From Primulina eburnea (lineage: Eukaryota; Streptophyta; Magnoliopsida; Lamiales; Gesneriaceae), in contig NC_133106.1 in NCBI RefSeq assembly GCF_022965805.1, forward strand, positions 30,493,913 to 30,557,912: a stretch of DNA of 64,000 bases, written 5' to 3'. The translations under genes and the position numbers were made by a program. Below are positions 23,155-38,267 of the stretch, one piece after another. The notes beneath the pieces were generated by a model. That model had not been told where the DNA came from. It worked only from the letters and a program-made list of their open reading frames with translations, and searched no databases. Every line of letters begins with the position of its first letter. The first letter of the stretch is position 1.

Positions 23155-23721
23155 CCATGACTCTGTGAAGTGCAAACTACCGATGTTTTTTTGGAGGATA
23201 TTTTACCATTTTACATTACATTGCACCTCTCTATTTTCTATGGCTCAGAGAAAATGATGTTGAATCGGATCAACCTCTGAGCCTTTCTTCATACTTTCCG
23301 CATCATTGGAATGCACATTTCATGCTTGTTTTAGCATATTGAGCATTGAGCAATCGAATAATAAGAACTAATTATTTTGGGCTTTACTTCGGCTCGATTA
23401 AGTGCTCGAATTGTAGCTCGGTTCGTGTTTAGTTATGAAGATCAAGTGGAAAGGTTGGAAATTGGGCTCATGTTTGCAAACTCGTACTATTTTAAAATTC
23501 ACAGAACTTTTATTAAAACACTCTAATTTACAAGTCATTCAATGATCTCAGACATCCATTCGATTCTTTTTGTACCTTTTTCTACCAAGAATTTATGTCA
23601 TAGGGGTGCTACAATTTCCCATGTGAGCTCCGTCTCACTTGCTCTTTTCAATAATTCCAAATTTTCTCGATCTCTTTGTATCCTTCTTGAAGTAAAACTT
23701 CCAAGTGATTATTAGGATTTT

Positions 23722-23806
<85 letters not shown>

Positions 23807-24390
23807 CATATATATCTATGTAACAAATTTAAATTGATTCTTACATCAATCTCGCGAGATAATATAAAATTATTAATAAATTTGACACGGGTACAACACC
23901 AAATCATTCAAGTAAGACTAAAAAAGAGGACACAAAATATAAACCAGCCGTCATTTGTCAAACTCCCAGATGACCCCTCCATCCTCTGCAAAACAAGTAA
24001 AAAAAACTTTCAACCTCAATTTAACCTCAAAACGTGATTAAATGAACAATGAGAAGAAGAACTTGTAGAGAAATCATGATGCTGGGACCTTTTCTTTTAA
24101 GAACTAGCGTCTTGCCGTTAAACCATTAGCTACTTTCACGATTTTATGATTCAATAAGAGAGATTTCAATCAATTCAACAACAACCCACCCTTGAAACCA
24201 GTTAGTATAGTAAGTGGGTACGATACCCCATTATATGAGTTGTTCCATGGATGATGTATCCGTCCCAAATAGTGGGATGTTAGAAGACAAGTCTTTTAGC
24301 TCGAAGGTTTCTCAAAACTAGAAGATGCCATGGGACATGCTCCCAACATTCAGAGAATGTAACAAATGATCAACAATCTACCGGAAAATT
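23155..24390. other. Intergenic; 3' UTR of mS33 and repeats
   Basis: Includes the mS33 3' UTR and a long CT/AT microsatellite. At 24085-24130 a short stretch recalls a tRNA on the minus strand but does not fold convincingly. No other gene. Confidence 0.4.
23723..23800. repeat. (CT)n(AT)n microsatellite
   Basis: About 23 CT units pass directly into about 13 TA units, followed by a short ACACACAC stretch. Confidence 0.95.
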
Positions 24391-24397
24391 TTAATAT

Positions 24398-24897
24398 TTA
24401 AGCACTTTGCAAAACTTGGGTCCATACGTCGAAAAACATGTGATACAGAAGAGAGATAGGCAGATGAGAAGGAAGTTTATTAAAAGGTCTTTGGGACAGG
24501 GGTAAGTCTGCCGGAACAAAAGCAAAAATTCAATCATTATCACAGTGTGTGTAGCACCAAGTGCTCTGAAGACATGTAACACATTGAATCCAGTTCAAAT
24601 ATCCGATGAAGAAAAATAATGGAAAGCACAAGCCATACCTTTGACCTTTTTGTTTATCCAGGTTTCTATCACCATGCCAGCACCAATTCCACCAGCTATC
24701 CATGCCCCATAAAAAGCCAGGTTATACGGTATAGATCTTCGAGGAAGGAAATAAAACTCTGGGATTTGCCTAATTCTTCTAGGGAGTCGTTTCTTTATAA
24801 CTGGATCAGAACTGGGATTGGGATCACTGCTTACCGACTCTTCAATAACTTTCCAATCCATTGATTTAGTAGGATCTTTCTCTTCCATGTTCATCAT
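24398..24897 (-). CDS. Small single-pass membrane protein, possibly ESSS-like complex I subunit
   Basis: Exon 1 (24897-24639) encodes an acidic N-terminus, then a conserved-looking basic block IKKRLPRRIRQIPEFYFLPR, one transmembrane segment (about residues 60-78, AFYGAWIAGGIGAGMVI) and ETWINKKVK, ending at a plausible donor AAAG|GTATGG. A possible second exon (24507-24398, acceptor CCGGCAG|ACT) would give about 122 aa, but its sequence is not family-typical and the true 3' end is uncertain. The layout (soluble basic N-terminus, one C-terminal membrane helix) recalls small accessory subunits of mitochondrial complex I annotated as ESSS-like in plants. That name is from memory and tentative. 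Confidence 0.45.
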
Positions 24898-25734
24898 AAT
24901 CTAATGGTCTTTAATCCAGATTCTGGAGAAAAAAACTGAACATAAATTCAAGAATATGGTAGTGTCCAGATGAACTAAAGAAAAGGATTCAGACCATAAG
25001 CAAATTAGCTGGAGTTAAGGTCCCAGGAAGGAGTTAGCGAGCAAACTTAATTTTTACAAAAGCTGTGAATGAATTTCGAAATTCATTTCATTCCACGGAT
25101 ATATGCACCGATGTCTCGATTTAAGGTTGTCTTTTCTAGTGAGATAGCAAGGATGGCAGGACAATTCGTTGACAGTTTCCAGAATCAATTTAGAAATACA
25201 AACAAATCACTTCACCCTAACTAATATTAATAAGCAACTGAAATATCTTTCATTGTATGCAAATCTCTACTACGCAATCAGGATTGGAAAGCTATTCAGG
25301 GAATAAATAAATGAATCAACAAAAAAAAACGAATTAAAAAATGAGATGAAACTTTCGCAAGATACCAGCTGGGTATGGAAATGTAGGTGACAGGAGGCGG
25401 CGTTAGAAGTGGCTTCTATTGACAGTAGGGTCAGCAGATTTTGAGGTGCGTGAGTGGTGAGGAATCGGCGGCGATGATGTGGCCGTTGGGGTTTAGTAGT
25501 AACGGCAGCGGCGGCGGAACTTCTGAGTTTTGCCTTCTGAGTTTTGATTTAAAATGGTGGCCAGTATTGGGCCAATTATATTGGACCGAGGCCCAGTATT
25601 ATATTCAGGCTCATTAATAATTGGGCTGACCCGAATTCGAGTTGGAATTAGCCGACGGATAGTTTTGTCGGTCGGTCTCATCTTCCCTACCAGTCACACT
25701 CTGTGAGTGAATTTTTCTTTGCATTCTTCAAGCA
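24898..25734. promoter_or_regulatory. Shared upstream region of two divergent genes
   Basis: Lies between the divergent starts at 24897 (-) and 25735 (+). The part near 25380-25560 is GC-rich with GGCGGCG repeats and GGCCCAGTAT/TGGGCC motifs (about 25558-25635), resembling TCP/site-II-type elements of plant housekeeping and mitochondrial-protein genes. The minus gene probably has a 5'-UTR intron in this interval. Confidence 0.4.
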
Positions 25735-28728
<2,994 letters not shown>

Positions 28729-28730
28729 TA

Positions 28731-31700
28731 TTATGTAGTGACCCGTTCCCCGACTTCATCCCAGAATAATGGAGTACGACAACGTCGCCCGTACAACGCC
28801 TCAAATGGTGCCATACCAATACTACGATGATAGCTGTTGTTGTACGCGAACTCAATCAAAGGCAAATGATCCTGCCAAGCGGGTCCGAAATCCATAACAC
28901 AGGCTCGCAACATATCCTCAAGCGTACGGATAGTCCTCTCTGATTGACCGTCAGTCTCCGGATGATAAGCAGTACTCAGACTCAGTGTAGTACCCAAAGC
29001 TGACTGGAAACTACCCCAAAACCGTGAGGTAAAACGAGGATCTCTGTCACTAACAATACTGACAGGCACTCCATGCAAACGTACAATCTCCTGAATGTAC
29101 AATCGAGCCATACGATCGAAAGTGAAATCACGATTATACGGCAGAAAATGAGCAGACTTGGTGAGTCGATCCACCACTACCCAGATAGCATCGCTGTTCC
29201 TCGAAGATAATGGCAAGTGAGTAATGAAATCCATCGTAATATGCTCCCACTTCCATTCTGGAATAGGTAAGTTCAACAACAATCCTCCCGGTCGACGGTG
29301 CTCTGCCTTAACCTGCTGGCAAACTAGACACTTGGAGACAAACTGATACACGCTGCGCTTCATCCCTTTCCACCAAAACCGCAGCCTCAAGTCTCTATAC
29401 ATCTTGTTGCTTCCTGGATGAACACTTAACTTGCTTCGATGCGCCTGAGACAATATCTCGTCCCTCAAAGTGTCATCCTCTGGTACTACAACCCGATTAG
29501 ATAAGCACAGAAGACCATTGGACTGATAATGGAAATTACTATCACCACCAACTAACCGAGCTAATCTCTGAGTCTTGAGATCAGACATCTGAGCTTCTCG
29601 AATCCGAGTGAACAAATTGGGCTCAGATAAAATGGTAGCAACACGAATGCTCTCCATACCTTTCCGATGCTTGAAGTTAAACCCCAACGAGCAACTATCC
29701 TGGATGGCACTAGTCATAGCACAAGTCTGAAGTGCAGAGGCTCTCACCTTGCGACTAAGCGCATCAGCTGTGAGATTCGCAGAACCTGGATGGTACTTGA
29801 TCTCGCAATCATAATCCTTCAGCAAATCCATCCAACGACGTTGCCTCATGTTCAACTCAGCCTGAGTGAACAGATATTTCAGACTCTTATGATCAGTAAA
29901 GATTTCAAACTGAACACCGCACAAATAATGACGCCAAATCTTCAGCGCAAACACAATAGCTGCCAATTCCAGATCATGAGTGGGATACTTCTCCTCGTGA
30001 GATTTCAGCTGTCTGGAAGCATAAGCAATCACATGACCGTTTTGCGTCAACACACACCCTAAGCCTTGAGTGGAGGCATCGGTGTAAACACTGAAACCAT
30101 CAGATCCTGACGGTAACGCCAAAACAGGTGCGGAAGTCAGAAGTCGACGAAGCTCTCTGAAACTATCTTCGCACTCGGATGACCACTCAAATGGAACATC
30201 CTTCCGAGTAAGTTGCGTCAATGGTCTGGCTATCTGAGAGAAATTCACGATGAAGCGACGATAATACCCTGCCAGACCTAGAAAACTACGGATCTCAGCC
30301 ACCGTCGTCGGACGTGACCAATTCAGCACTGCTTCAATCTTGCTGGGATCCATAGAAACTCCTTCCTTGGAAATCACGTGACCAAGGAATACCACACGAT
30401 CAATCCAGAACTCGCACTTACTCAGCTTAGCATACAATTGCTTCTCGCGAAGAATCTTCAACACAATCCTCAAGTGTTGGGCATGCTCTTCCACACTGTG
30501 GGAATAGATCAAGATATCGTCAATGAAAACCACCACAAACTGATCCAGAAAATCTCGGAAGACTCGGTTCATCAGATCCATGAACACCGCTGGCGCATTC
30601 GTCAATCCGAATGGCATAACTAGAAACTCGTAATGCCCATAACGAGTACGAAATGCAGTCTTGGAAATATCATCATCTCTGACTCTCATCTGATGATAAC
30701 CCGATCGCAAGTCGATCTTGGAGTAAACAGAAGTACCCTGAAGCTGATCGAACAAGTCATCAATACGGGGTAAAGGGTACTTGTTTTTGATCGTCACCCG
30801 ATTCAGCTGGCGATAATCAATGCACAACCGCATCGATCCATCCTTCTTCTTGACAAACAAGACTGGAGCTCCCCAAGGCGAAACACTCGGGCGAATATAA
30901 CCCTTATCAAGAAGATCCTGCAATTGCTGCTTCAGCTCTCTCATCTCTGACGGAGCAAGACGATAGGGGGCACGAGAAATCGGTGCAGTCCCTGGCATTA
31001 AATCTATGCCAAATTCCACCTCTCTAACCGGAGGAAAACCAGGAATCTCATCTGGGAAAACATCAGGAAATTCACAAACCACTGGAATATCCTCTAGACC
31101 AACACTACCTGTGGATGAATCAATCGCATAGATGAGGTAGCCTTCCCCGCCCGACTCTAAAGCACGACAGGCTTTCAGAGCAGATACCACTGGCATCGGA
31201 GGTCGCGCTCCCTCACCATAGAAAAACCAACTAGAGCTTTCAGTCGTACGAAACTGAACAAGCTTCTGGTAACAATCCACAGTAGCTCGGTAGGTAGTCA
31301 ATAAGTCTATACCCAAGATACAATCAAAATCTTCCATCTCTAGGATCATAAGATTCGCAGTCAACTCGTTACCCTCAAAATCTAAGGGACAACCCATCAC
31401 TAGACGCTTCGCTAACACCGAATGACCCATCGGAGTAGAAACAGAAAGAATGACGTCTAGAGAAACATAGGGTAACCTATGACGCTTAACAAATCGTGCA
31501 GAAATGAAGGAATGAGAGGCTCCTGTATCAATAAGAACAAAAGCAGGAATACCGCATAAATGAAAAGTACCTGCTATGACTCTCTCCGTCTCATCTGCAG
31601 CCTGATCCTGGTTCAGCGCAAAAACCTGACCTTGGGCACGAGGTCGAAGATTCGAACTACCCACTGCCTGACCCTGCCTCCTCTGCTGAACAGTCGTCTG

Positions 31701-32618
31701 AGATCCAGAACCGGATCCTGCTCCACCTCGCAACTGAGGACAATTCTTCTTAATATGCCCCATCTCTCCGCACTGATAACAAGCTCCTGCGGCTACTCGG
31801 CATTGCTCCGATGGATGGTTCTTCCCACAATGCGCACAAGACTCCTTCTTCTTACCAAAGCGGAAAACACCACTAGATCGAGATCCAGATCCAGAAGAAG
31901 ATGAACCAGATTTCTTGAATGACTGAGATCGAGGCCTCAAAGTACTCGGAGGTCTAGAAGAAGAAAGAATAGCCCTACCACGCTGGAGACTGATCTCTGC
32001 CTGGCGACACCGGTTCACTAACCCATCATAAGAAGTAGGATTATCACAGACAGTGACTCGATCAAAGATCTCCTGATTAAGGCCCTGGAGGAAATGATCA
32101 TACTTGGCCTCAGAACTGCCACTGATATGAGGAGCGAAGGGTAACAACTCAAAGAATTTCTGCTGATACTCATCAACAGACATACTCCTCTGCTTAAGGT
32201 TCAGGAGCTCAATCGTCTTGGCTTGGCGAAGGGCTGGAGGAAAGTACAGCTGCATGAAAGCTGCACGGAAATCGACCCAAGTCACCCTACCTTGGGACTG
32301 GACTATCGGCGCAGAAGTTGATCGCCACCACTTGCGCGCACGGCCCTCGAGAAGAAAGCTAAGGGTCTCTATCTTCTGCTCCTCGGTGCACTGAAATGCA
32401 CGGAAACAACTCTCCATGCGCTCTAACCAGTCCTCAGCATCATCGGGAGTCTCACCACCAACTAAAGGCTTAGGCCCCATCTGAATAAAACGATGCAAAT
32501 CGAAACGCCTAGGACCATCCCGACGATGACGATGCTCACGATGACGTCTATGATCGTCCTGGTCACCCCATCGACCTACACTCCCCTGACTACTCCCGTC
32601 ATCAAAATGGTCAGCCAT
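28731..32618 (-). CDS. Gypsy gag-pol polyprotein, truncated in integrase
   Basis: Start chosen at the ATG of [16 protein letters not shown] (32618), which matches the gag start of element 2; an upstream in-frame ATG at 32657 is also possible. Domain order: retrotransposon gag ([22 protein letters not shown]), two Cys knuckles ([27 protein letters not shown]), aspartic protease ([12 protein letters not shown]), reverse transcriptase (FIDDILIYS), RNase H ([11 protein letters not shown]), integrase zinc finger (HRSKL...CLVC) and DDE core ([25 protein letters not shown]). About 1295 aa. It ends [10 protein letters not shown] because the frame runs into residual LTR, so the integrase C-terminal domain is lost. 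No internal stop or frameshift is seen in the remaining frame. Confidence 0.93.
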   Translation of the reverse strand: MADHFDDGSSQGSVGRWGDQDDHRRHREHRHRRDGPRRFDLHRFIQMGPKPLVGGETPDDAEDWLERMESCFRAFQCTEEQKIETLSFLLEGRARKWWRSTSAPIVQSQGRVTWVDFRAAFMQLYFPPALRQAKTIELLNLKQRSMSVDEYQQKFFELLPFAPHISGSSEAKYDHFLQGLNQEIFDRVTVCDNPTSYDGLVNRCRQAEISLQRGRAILSSSRPPSTLRPRSQSFKKSGSSSSGSGSRSSGVFRFGKKKESCAHCGKNHPSEQCRVAAGACYQCGEMGHIKKNCPQLRGGAGSGSGSQTTVQQRRQGQAVGSSNLRPRAQGQVFALNQDQAADETERVIAGTFHLCGIPAFVLIDTGASHSFISARFVKRHRLPYVSLDVILSVSTPMGHSVLAKRLVMGCPLDFEGNELTANLMILEMEDFDCILGIDLLTTYRATVDCYQKLVQFRTTESSSWFFYGEGARPPMPVVSALKACRALESGGEGYLIYAIDSSTGSVGLEDIPVVCEFPDVFPDEIPGFPPVREVEFGIDLMPGTAPISRAPYRLAPSEMRELKQQLQDLLDKGYIRPSVSPWGAPVLFVKKKDGSMRLCIDYRQLNRVTIKNKYPLPRIDDLFDQLQGTSVYSKIDLRSGYHQMRVRDDDISKTAFRTRYGHYEFLVMPFGLTNAPAVFMDLMNRVFRDFLDQFVVVFIDDILIYSHSVEEHAQHLRIVLKILREKQLYAKLSKCEFWIDRVVFLGHVISKEGVSMDPSKIEAVLNWSRPTTVAEIRSFLGLAGYYRRFIVNFSQIARPLTQLTRKDVPFEWSSECEDSFRELRRLLTSAPVLALPSGSDGFSVYTDASTQGLGCVLTQNGHVIAYASRQLKSHEEKYPTHDLELAAIVFALKIWRHYLCGVQFEIFTDHKSLKYLFTQAELNMRQRRWMDLLKDYDCEIKYHPGSANLTADALSRKVRASALQTCAMTSAIQDSCSLGFNFKHRKGMESIRVATILSEPNLFTRIREAQMSDLKTQRLARLVGGDSNFHYQSNGLLCLSNRVVVPEDDTLRDEILSQAHRSKLSVHPGSNKMYRDLRLRFWWKGMKRSVYQFVSKCLVCQQVKAEHRRPGGLLLNLPIPEWKWEHITMDFITHLPLSSRNSDAIWVVVDRLTKSAHFLPYNRDFTFDRMARLYIQEIVRLHGVPVSIVSDRDPRFTSRFWGSFQSALGTTLSLSTAYHPETDGQSERTIRTLEDMLRACVMDFGPAWQDHLPLIEFAYNNSYHRSIGMAPFEALYGRRCRTPLFWDEVGERVTT

Positions 32619-34164
32619 CGCTACAAGATAGAATAGGGAAAATGGTAAAATGGTCAACGGAAATCACAAAACAGAATCTATATCCCAAAATCATACGCAT
32701 GCTCTGATACCATAAATGTAGTGACCCGTTCCAGAATCACCTACTAATCAAAAACTAAGCATGCAATTAACCTAATTAATTATAATCAGAGATAACAGCG
32801 GAAATATGGCCAACAACAAAAGTTATACAACCCAAACGAAATCGAAGTCTAGACTAACTCAAAATGAAATATACAGTACAACCATATCGAATCAAATGGA
32901 AAACACTGAAAACTAAACCAACCAGCTACTCAACGTCCTCCTCCTGCTCCTCCTGAGCCATCCAACCTGAGGCCTGCCCCGTGGGAATGGGGTGTCCAAG
33001 AATAAATAAAACCGAGGACGTGAGCGATAAGAACGCCCAGTACAAAAATATGAGTATACAAACCTATATGAAATGCACATGCTATGATATGATACCAGGG
33101 TAGTCAAGAAACAGGAATCACAAAGGATCTCAAAATGCTCAGTCTAGAGGCGCCAAGTGGATAGTGCCGCGCGGTCCAACCTCTGGGTCACTGCATCCAC
33201 TACAAGACAGACGTGGACCTAAAATGTCCCGGACCACCGAAGCCCTCCCGACCCGTCGGCCACTGTGTACTCTCGGTGTCCATGCGTCCACAAGACAGGG
33301 CTGAGCGGCCCCAAGATATAGCTTATCTCGAAAGAGATACAGCTCAACAGTAAAGGCTATCTCGAAGGAGATACGGCTCAACATGATATGCAATATGCAT
33401 CATAACTCGTGACATAATAGCATGCATCATATGACATATAACAATGCAGCAAATACTCATGCAACACATATATGAATGTATACTCAACCAGGATATCTCG
33501 GATAGTACTTTCGTACCTCTATCACAGCAAGCCTAGCCTTACGCAACACCGCTAATCAGGTTTAGCACAAGCCTACGCATCAAAAGCATACTCAATCAAT
33601 ACTACCATGCTCGACTAGCAAAACCAGTACTCCCTAGTACTACCAAAGGTTTAGGGTTTACCTTCGTCCGTCGACAGCCCTTTGATGTCGATTGCCTTGA
33701 AACTCAGGCGCCGCTACGCTACTACTCCTGGCAGCTCTTGGCTATCGCTCGACCAACAACTAACCCTAGAAACCTTCCAAACTCTCCAAAATGAGAGAAA
33801 ACTCAAGAAATTGGCAAGTCAAAATGAGGAAATCCGAGCACTATTTATAGGCCATGTTCGGATCCTCCGAACAACACTTCGGAACGTCCGAACGCTACGT
33901 GTCCATTGGCTCTTGACAGCTCATGATCGGATCCTACGATCATACACTTCGGACCGTCCGAACATGCATGGAAAATGACGTGTCGATCAACACTTGACAC
34001 CTATGATCGGATTCACCGAACTACACTTCGGATCGTCCGAACTCTTCGGTGCTTCCGAACCCTCTTCGGTCCGTCCGATCATGACCATAGCCAAAATTAC
34101 ATCTTAAACCTTCTTAATCACCATTACTCCGTTAATTACCCAATTTGGAATTCGGGCTACTACA
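28734..34164 (-). mobile_element. Ty3/gypsy element 1, 5' LTR plus gag-pol, 3' end deleted
   Basis: TATTA flanks both ends (28729-28733 and 34165-34169), so the present ends are true insertion ends. On the minus strand: 5' LTR 34164-32717, a primer-binding site TGGTATCAGAGC just inside, one gag-pol ORF, then only 16 bp of 3' LTR (28749-28734, GGAACGGGTCACTACA). Everything from the integrase C-terminus to the last 16 bp of the 3' LTR is deleted, with GGAACG as a possible microhomology. It is the same family as element 2 at 46258-50479. Confidence 0.92.
32717..34164 (-). repeat. 5' LTR of gypsy element 1 (1448 bp)
   Basis: On the minus strand it starts TGTAGTAGCCCGAATTCC and ends CGGGTCACTACA. 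A TATA box GCCTATAAATAG lies at about 33852-33841, preceded by diverged copies of the 69-bp TTCGGA/TCCGAA module. An array of TTCGGACCGTCCGAA-type palindromes occupies about 33855-34080. Confidence 0.9.
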
Positions 34165-35876
34165 TATTATCTCCTATACACCGAAATAATTGAAGTCGGC
34201 GTTAAATACGCAAAGATATATAAAATCTAAACACCTATGAATGATTTAAATCAGACGATGCCCAAAGAACGTTTTGAACATCAAAGCTAAAAATCTAAAA
34301 CTTCTATGGAACCTTGGTGCGATAAAACGATCATCGACATGTATTCATGTACGCAAATTTCGTAACCAAGGTTCGACTGCCTAGGGTAGGGTCAAGGGAG
34401 AGCCAGATTTTTCTTCAAGGTGGTACAGTTTTTTATCGTGCTAGTGGTATCACTCTATAGTAGGTATCATCCTAACATCATTCGTTTGACGTATCGATGA
34501 AAATGTATTAAATATTTATCAGTTCATGTTTTAGTTTAAAGATTGATGTGATTTACGAGTTTTCAATTTAAGTCGATTTTGTTTGTTGACATATCGATGA
34601 ATTCATATTATATATTTGATTGGTTCATGCTTATATTGAAAACTCGATGATATTTACAATTTCCAGTGAGTTACTTCAACAGTTAAATTCCAGCCATGTT
34701 CTTCATGAATATGTGTGTCTGTACGTATCTCTTGAGCACCTCACGTATATCACTACATATACAAGTCATTTCACATTTCTTCTTCACTTGCTAACTTAAA
34801 CATCGAAATTGATACGCTGGTAAATCTTCTGGCGCACATTCACGAGTTCATTTAATTGTTGCAGATTACGGTAGAAGCCCAAGATCACCGAGATACACCT
34901 TCCTCACAAGATATATCCTTTCCTTACTCATTTCCTTAAACATTATATCATCATCCGGTGATTTGCCCCGACTTTTGCTCACCCGATTTACCCGGATGAC
35001 ATCAGATAAGCTCTGACCTTGTTAAATCACCAAAACGTATTTGTTCTAACAATCTATTTTAAGTTTAATAGCATAAAATTGCAAAATCCTATTTATGGAT
35101 TTCTCATATTATCATTTTTGTTTTTGTATTTAGATCAATAAATCAAGATGTTTCATGCTTTGGTTAGAGAAATTGTTTCCATGTCTAGTCTGTAACGAAG
35201 AGTCACATCTCCTCCTACTTTAAATTTTTATTATTCAGAATTTAATTTTATATTATACGTCTTGGTTATTTATTTTTTTTTTTAAAAAAAAAAAAAACCT
35301 CAAACGTGTTGTCGAATCATTGAATGATAAGAGTAGTTGTGTTGTGACTTCAAGGGCCCAATTTTAAGCCCATAAAATTAATATGTTGATTCTCTTGGCC
35401 CATAAATCAGCGAGCCCACGTTTGTTGCACGTGCCACGTGTTCAATTGCCATCACATTTGATCGTATTATGAATCTTTTTCTCTCATAATTGCACAATTC
35501 CACGTGAAGCCATCTCGACAACTAAAATTAATTAAATAAATTATAAATAAATAAATAAGATCACTTAAAATTTGGTTTTTGATCTCAATGGTACATTCAA
35601 CTTGAATTTGTAGACAAATAATACAATTATAACAACATAAAATTTCGAAAAAATTCAATAAAACAAAAAATCGAAGGAAAAGAAAAAAAAACAAAATGAA
35701 AGAAGATAATATAAGTTCAATCAAAAATATTCATGTGAAACATAATTCACGGGTCAATTTTATGAGACAGATTTTCAATCTGATCTGAACCATGAAAAAA
35801 TATTATTTTTTATTTTAATTATAAATGACGATGATAAATCATTGAAATTGTATTACAAGATAGTTAAACTCAATCA

Positions 35877-35913
<37 letters not shown>

Positions 35914-36404
35914 GTCTCTCTCTAATAATGGTGATGTATGGGAAACTATTATTTTCACATGGCATTGTGATACACACAACTCACACATTTGTTTATGTGT
36001 TATTATTTCCACATGCATGCATGTGAAATATCACCCAAATAATTATTTTATTTTGCATGTGAAATTATTGAAATAAATAATTTTTTTGTTTTGAGAAATA
36101 TTACCTAACGAAGTTCCGATGTACAGGATATCATGTCCTGCTGCTGTTTCGGTAAATACGGGGAAGTGTTATTTATTATCTATTTTCGACTAAATATTTT
36201 TTATGTTCAATAGTTTGTAGTTTGAATTGATAAAATCAAAAGTATTATTTATTCAACTGATTGATTAATCTATTGTGATAAATCATAGTATCTCAAAAAA
36301 AAAAAATGGTACAATGTTGAAAATATTTTTATTTTAAAACAATACATTATTACTCGTTTTTTTCCTCTTCACACAAAAATATATATAAACTAATGTTTTC
36401 AATA

Positions 36405-36900
36405 CCGGACCGACCGGTTCGACAAGAAATCAGTTATGGATCTGATCCGGTCAACTTTCAAAAACTATTTTATCGATCAAAATCGATTAAGGATTGGTCG
36501 AACCGGTATTGAACCGATTAAAAATCGGTTGGACCGGTTCATATTTTTTTAAACTTGTTACATTTTTTAATTTATATGTATGATTATATATATTTCAAAT
36601 TTCATTACAGATATTATTTTACTAGAATGATAGCTTATTTGATTTTTTAAAACATTAATGAATATATATTTTTATTAGTTATACACAGATTCAAAATCTT
36701 TAAAATATTTTATAAGATATAATGGATAAAATACTATTTAAAGTAAACTGAACCGATTCGATCATCGGAATTATTATGAAAACATTGATATAAATCAAAT
36801 TTATGGTCCGGATGAACCACTATTTTATTATAAACCGACTCGATCGTAAGATCTATAATGAAAACATTGATATAAATCAAATTTAATATTTTAATTATAT
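36405..36900. repeat. ACCGGTT-rich dispersed repeat
   Basis: Clustered ACCGGTTC/GAACCGGT/AATCGGTT motifs at 36405-36545, and the string GAAAACATTGATATAAATCAAATTTA twice (about 36777 and 36858). Probably a decayed non-autonomous DNA element. No termini identified. Confidence 0.45.
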
Positions 36901-37304
36901 ATAGATATTGTTTTTTCTGAAAGTCGATCTACATATATATTAGATACAGGACACCTAAATAATTTGTTTTATTTTTTTTTTTCAATTTTGTTCCTAAAAT
37001 TAAATTATTTAATAGTCCATTGGATGGGGCTGACAATTAAGAAGCCTCCATACGATCATTGTCATTCTTGGAAGTTGAATTCAAAGACAACTAACTCAGT
37101 ATGGTACAATTTACCACATAAAGAATCTTTTGACAAACAGCGCCACAAATTATTATTTTTTCCTGAAAATAGGAACACAAACTAATTTTTTGCTAAAAAT
37201 AATAACTAAATCATTACTTTTTTTTTTTTTTTTTTGTTACAACTCAGTTCAGAAATGAATATGTAAACTTAAAATAGGAACAATACCAAAATAAAAAAAT
37301 ATCG

Positions 37305-37595
37305 TAAAATTTTGTGAAACGAGCTTACAATTTATTTTTATAAAATTAATTTTAGGTTATTCATGAAAAAAATATTTTTTTATGTCAAAAATATTACTTA
37401 TTATCGTAAATATGAGCAAGTTGACCTCTCGTCTCACGGATATTTGTTCGTGAGATGTGTTAACCATGTCCATATTTACAATAAAAATTAATTCTGTTGA
37501 CATAAAAAGTTAAATTTTTTCATGAATGACTCGAATAAAATACCATTATCACAAAATTGACACATGAGATCGTCTCACAAGAGTTTTTGTGTCTA
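37305..37595. mobile_element. Two GTGAGAC-family MITEs in inverted tail-to-tail arrangement
   Basis: A forward copy (about 37305-37455) and a reverse copy (about 37440-37595) meet at CTCGTCTCACGGATATTTGTTCGTGAGATG. Outer ends are TTTTGTGAAACGAG and GATCGTCTCACAAGAG. The pair could fold into a ~130-bp hairpin. Confidence 0.6.
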
Positions 37596-38267
37596 GTTAA
37601 TATTTTATGTCCTTGAAAAACAAAAAAAAATATTAATTATTAGCCACATTACATGTTGATTTGCATTTCACGGTATTTTTTTATACAGTGGGAGTAAAGG
37701 ATAATCTATCTAAAGTCTAAAGTATCTAAATTATCCTCTCGAATGGCATTTGAACTCGAGAGCAAACAGGTCATAGAAGCAAAAGATCTTTGCGGTGTCC
37801 ACAATTTGAATTCCATTCTTTCTAGTTAAAAGTTTTGAATATTTCTGAATAAAAAAATCTTGTTTTTTAATCAACTTTGTATACCAACTAATTTTGACTC
37901 CTGATCACAAATTATCGCCATGTTTCCTGTCGGATTACGTTTCAAGAAAAGCCAAAGTTTCTGAGTCAATTTTATTTGTATCCATAGCTTTTACAGAACC
38001 CGAGATCTCACGAATTATTGTTTTTGTTATGTATTATTTGTAAAAAAATTAATCTTCACATGGTTAATTCATTTTAAAATCATTAATCTTTCAATCATCG
38101 GGAATTATTCAATGTTCTTCCCCATCTGTTTTCCATATATCATTAGTCAGTTTCGATTTCTGACACCACCCCACTAGCCCCCATCATCAATCTTGATGAT
38201 TCTTGACATTGGAAAGATGGTGGAAAATTAAGGAAAGAATCCAATTCCCGGAAAAATTTAAAGCAAA

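Larger units (their letters stand above)
34170..38267. other. Long intergenic region with repeats only
   Basis: No gene could be supported. Contents: poly-T/poly-A foldback at 35270-35297, decayed MITE at 35725-35830, GT/AT microsatellite at 35877-35912, a diffuse ACCGGTT-rich repeat at about 36405-36900, and an inverted MITE pair at 37305-37595. The last ~150 bp is the promoter/5' UTR of the receptor-kinase gene; no unambiguous TATA box chosen. Confidence 0.45.

Noticed and set aside
24085..24130. tRNA-like stretch on the minus strand
   Set aside because: The D-arm-like part is there, but no acceptor stem, anticodon arm or B-box can be completed.
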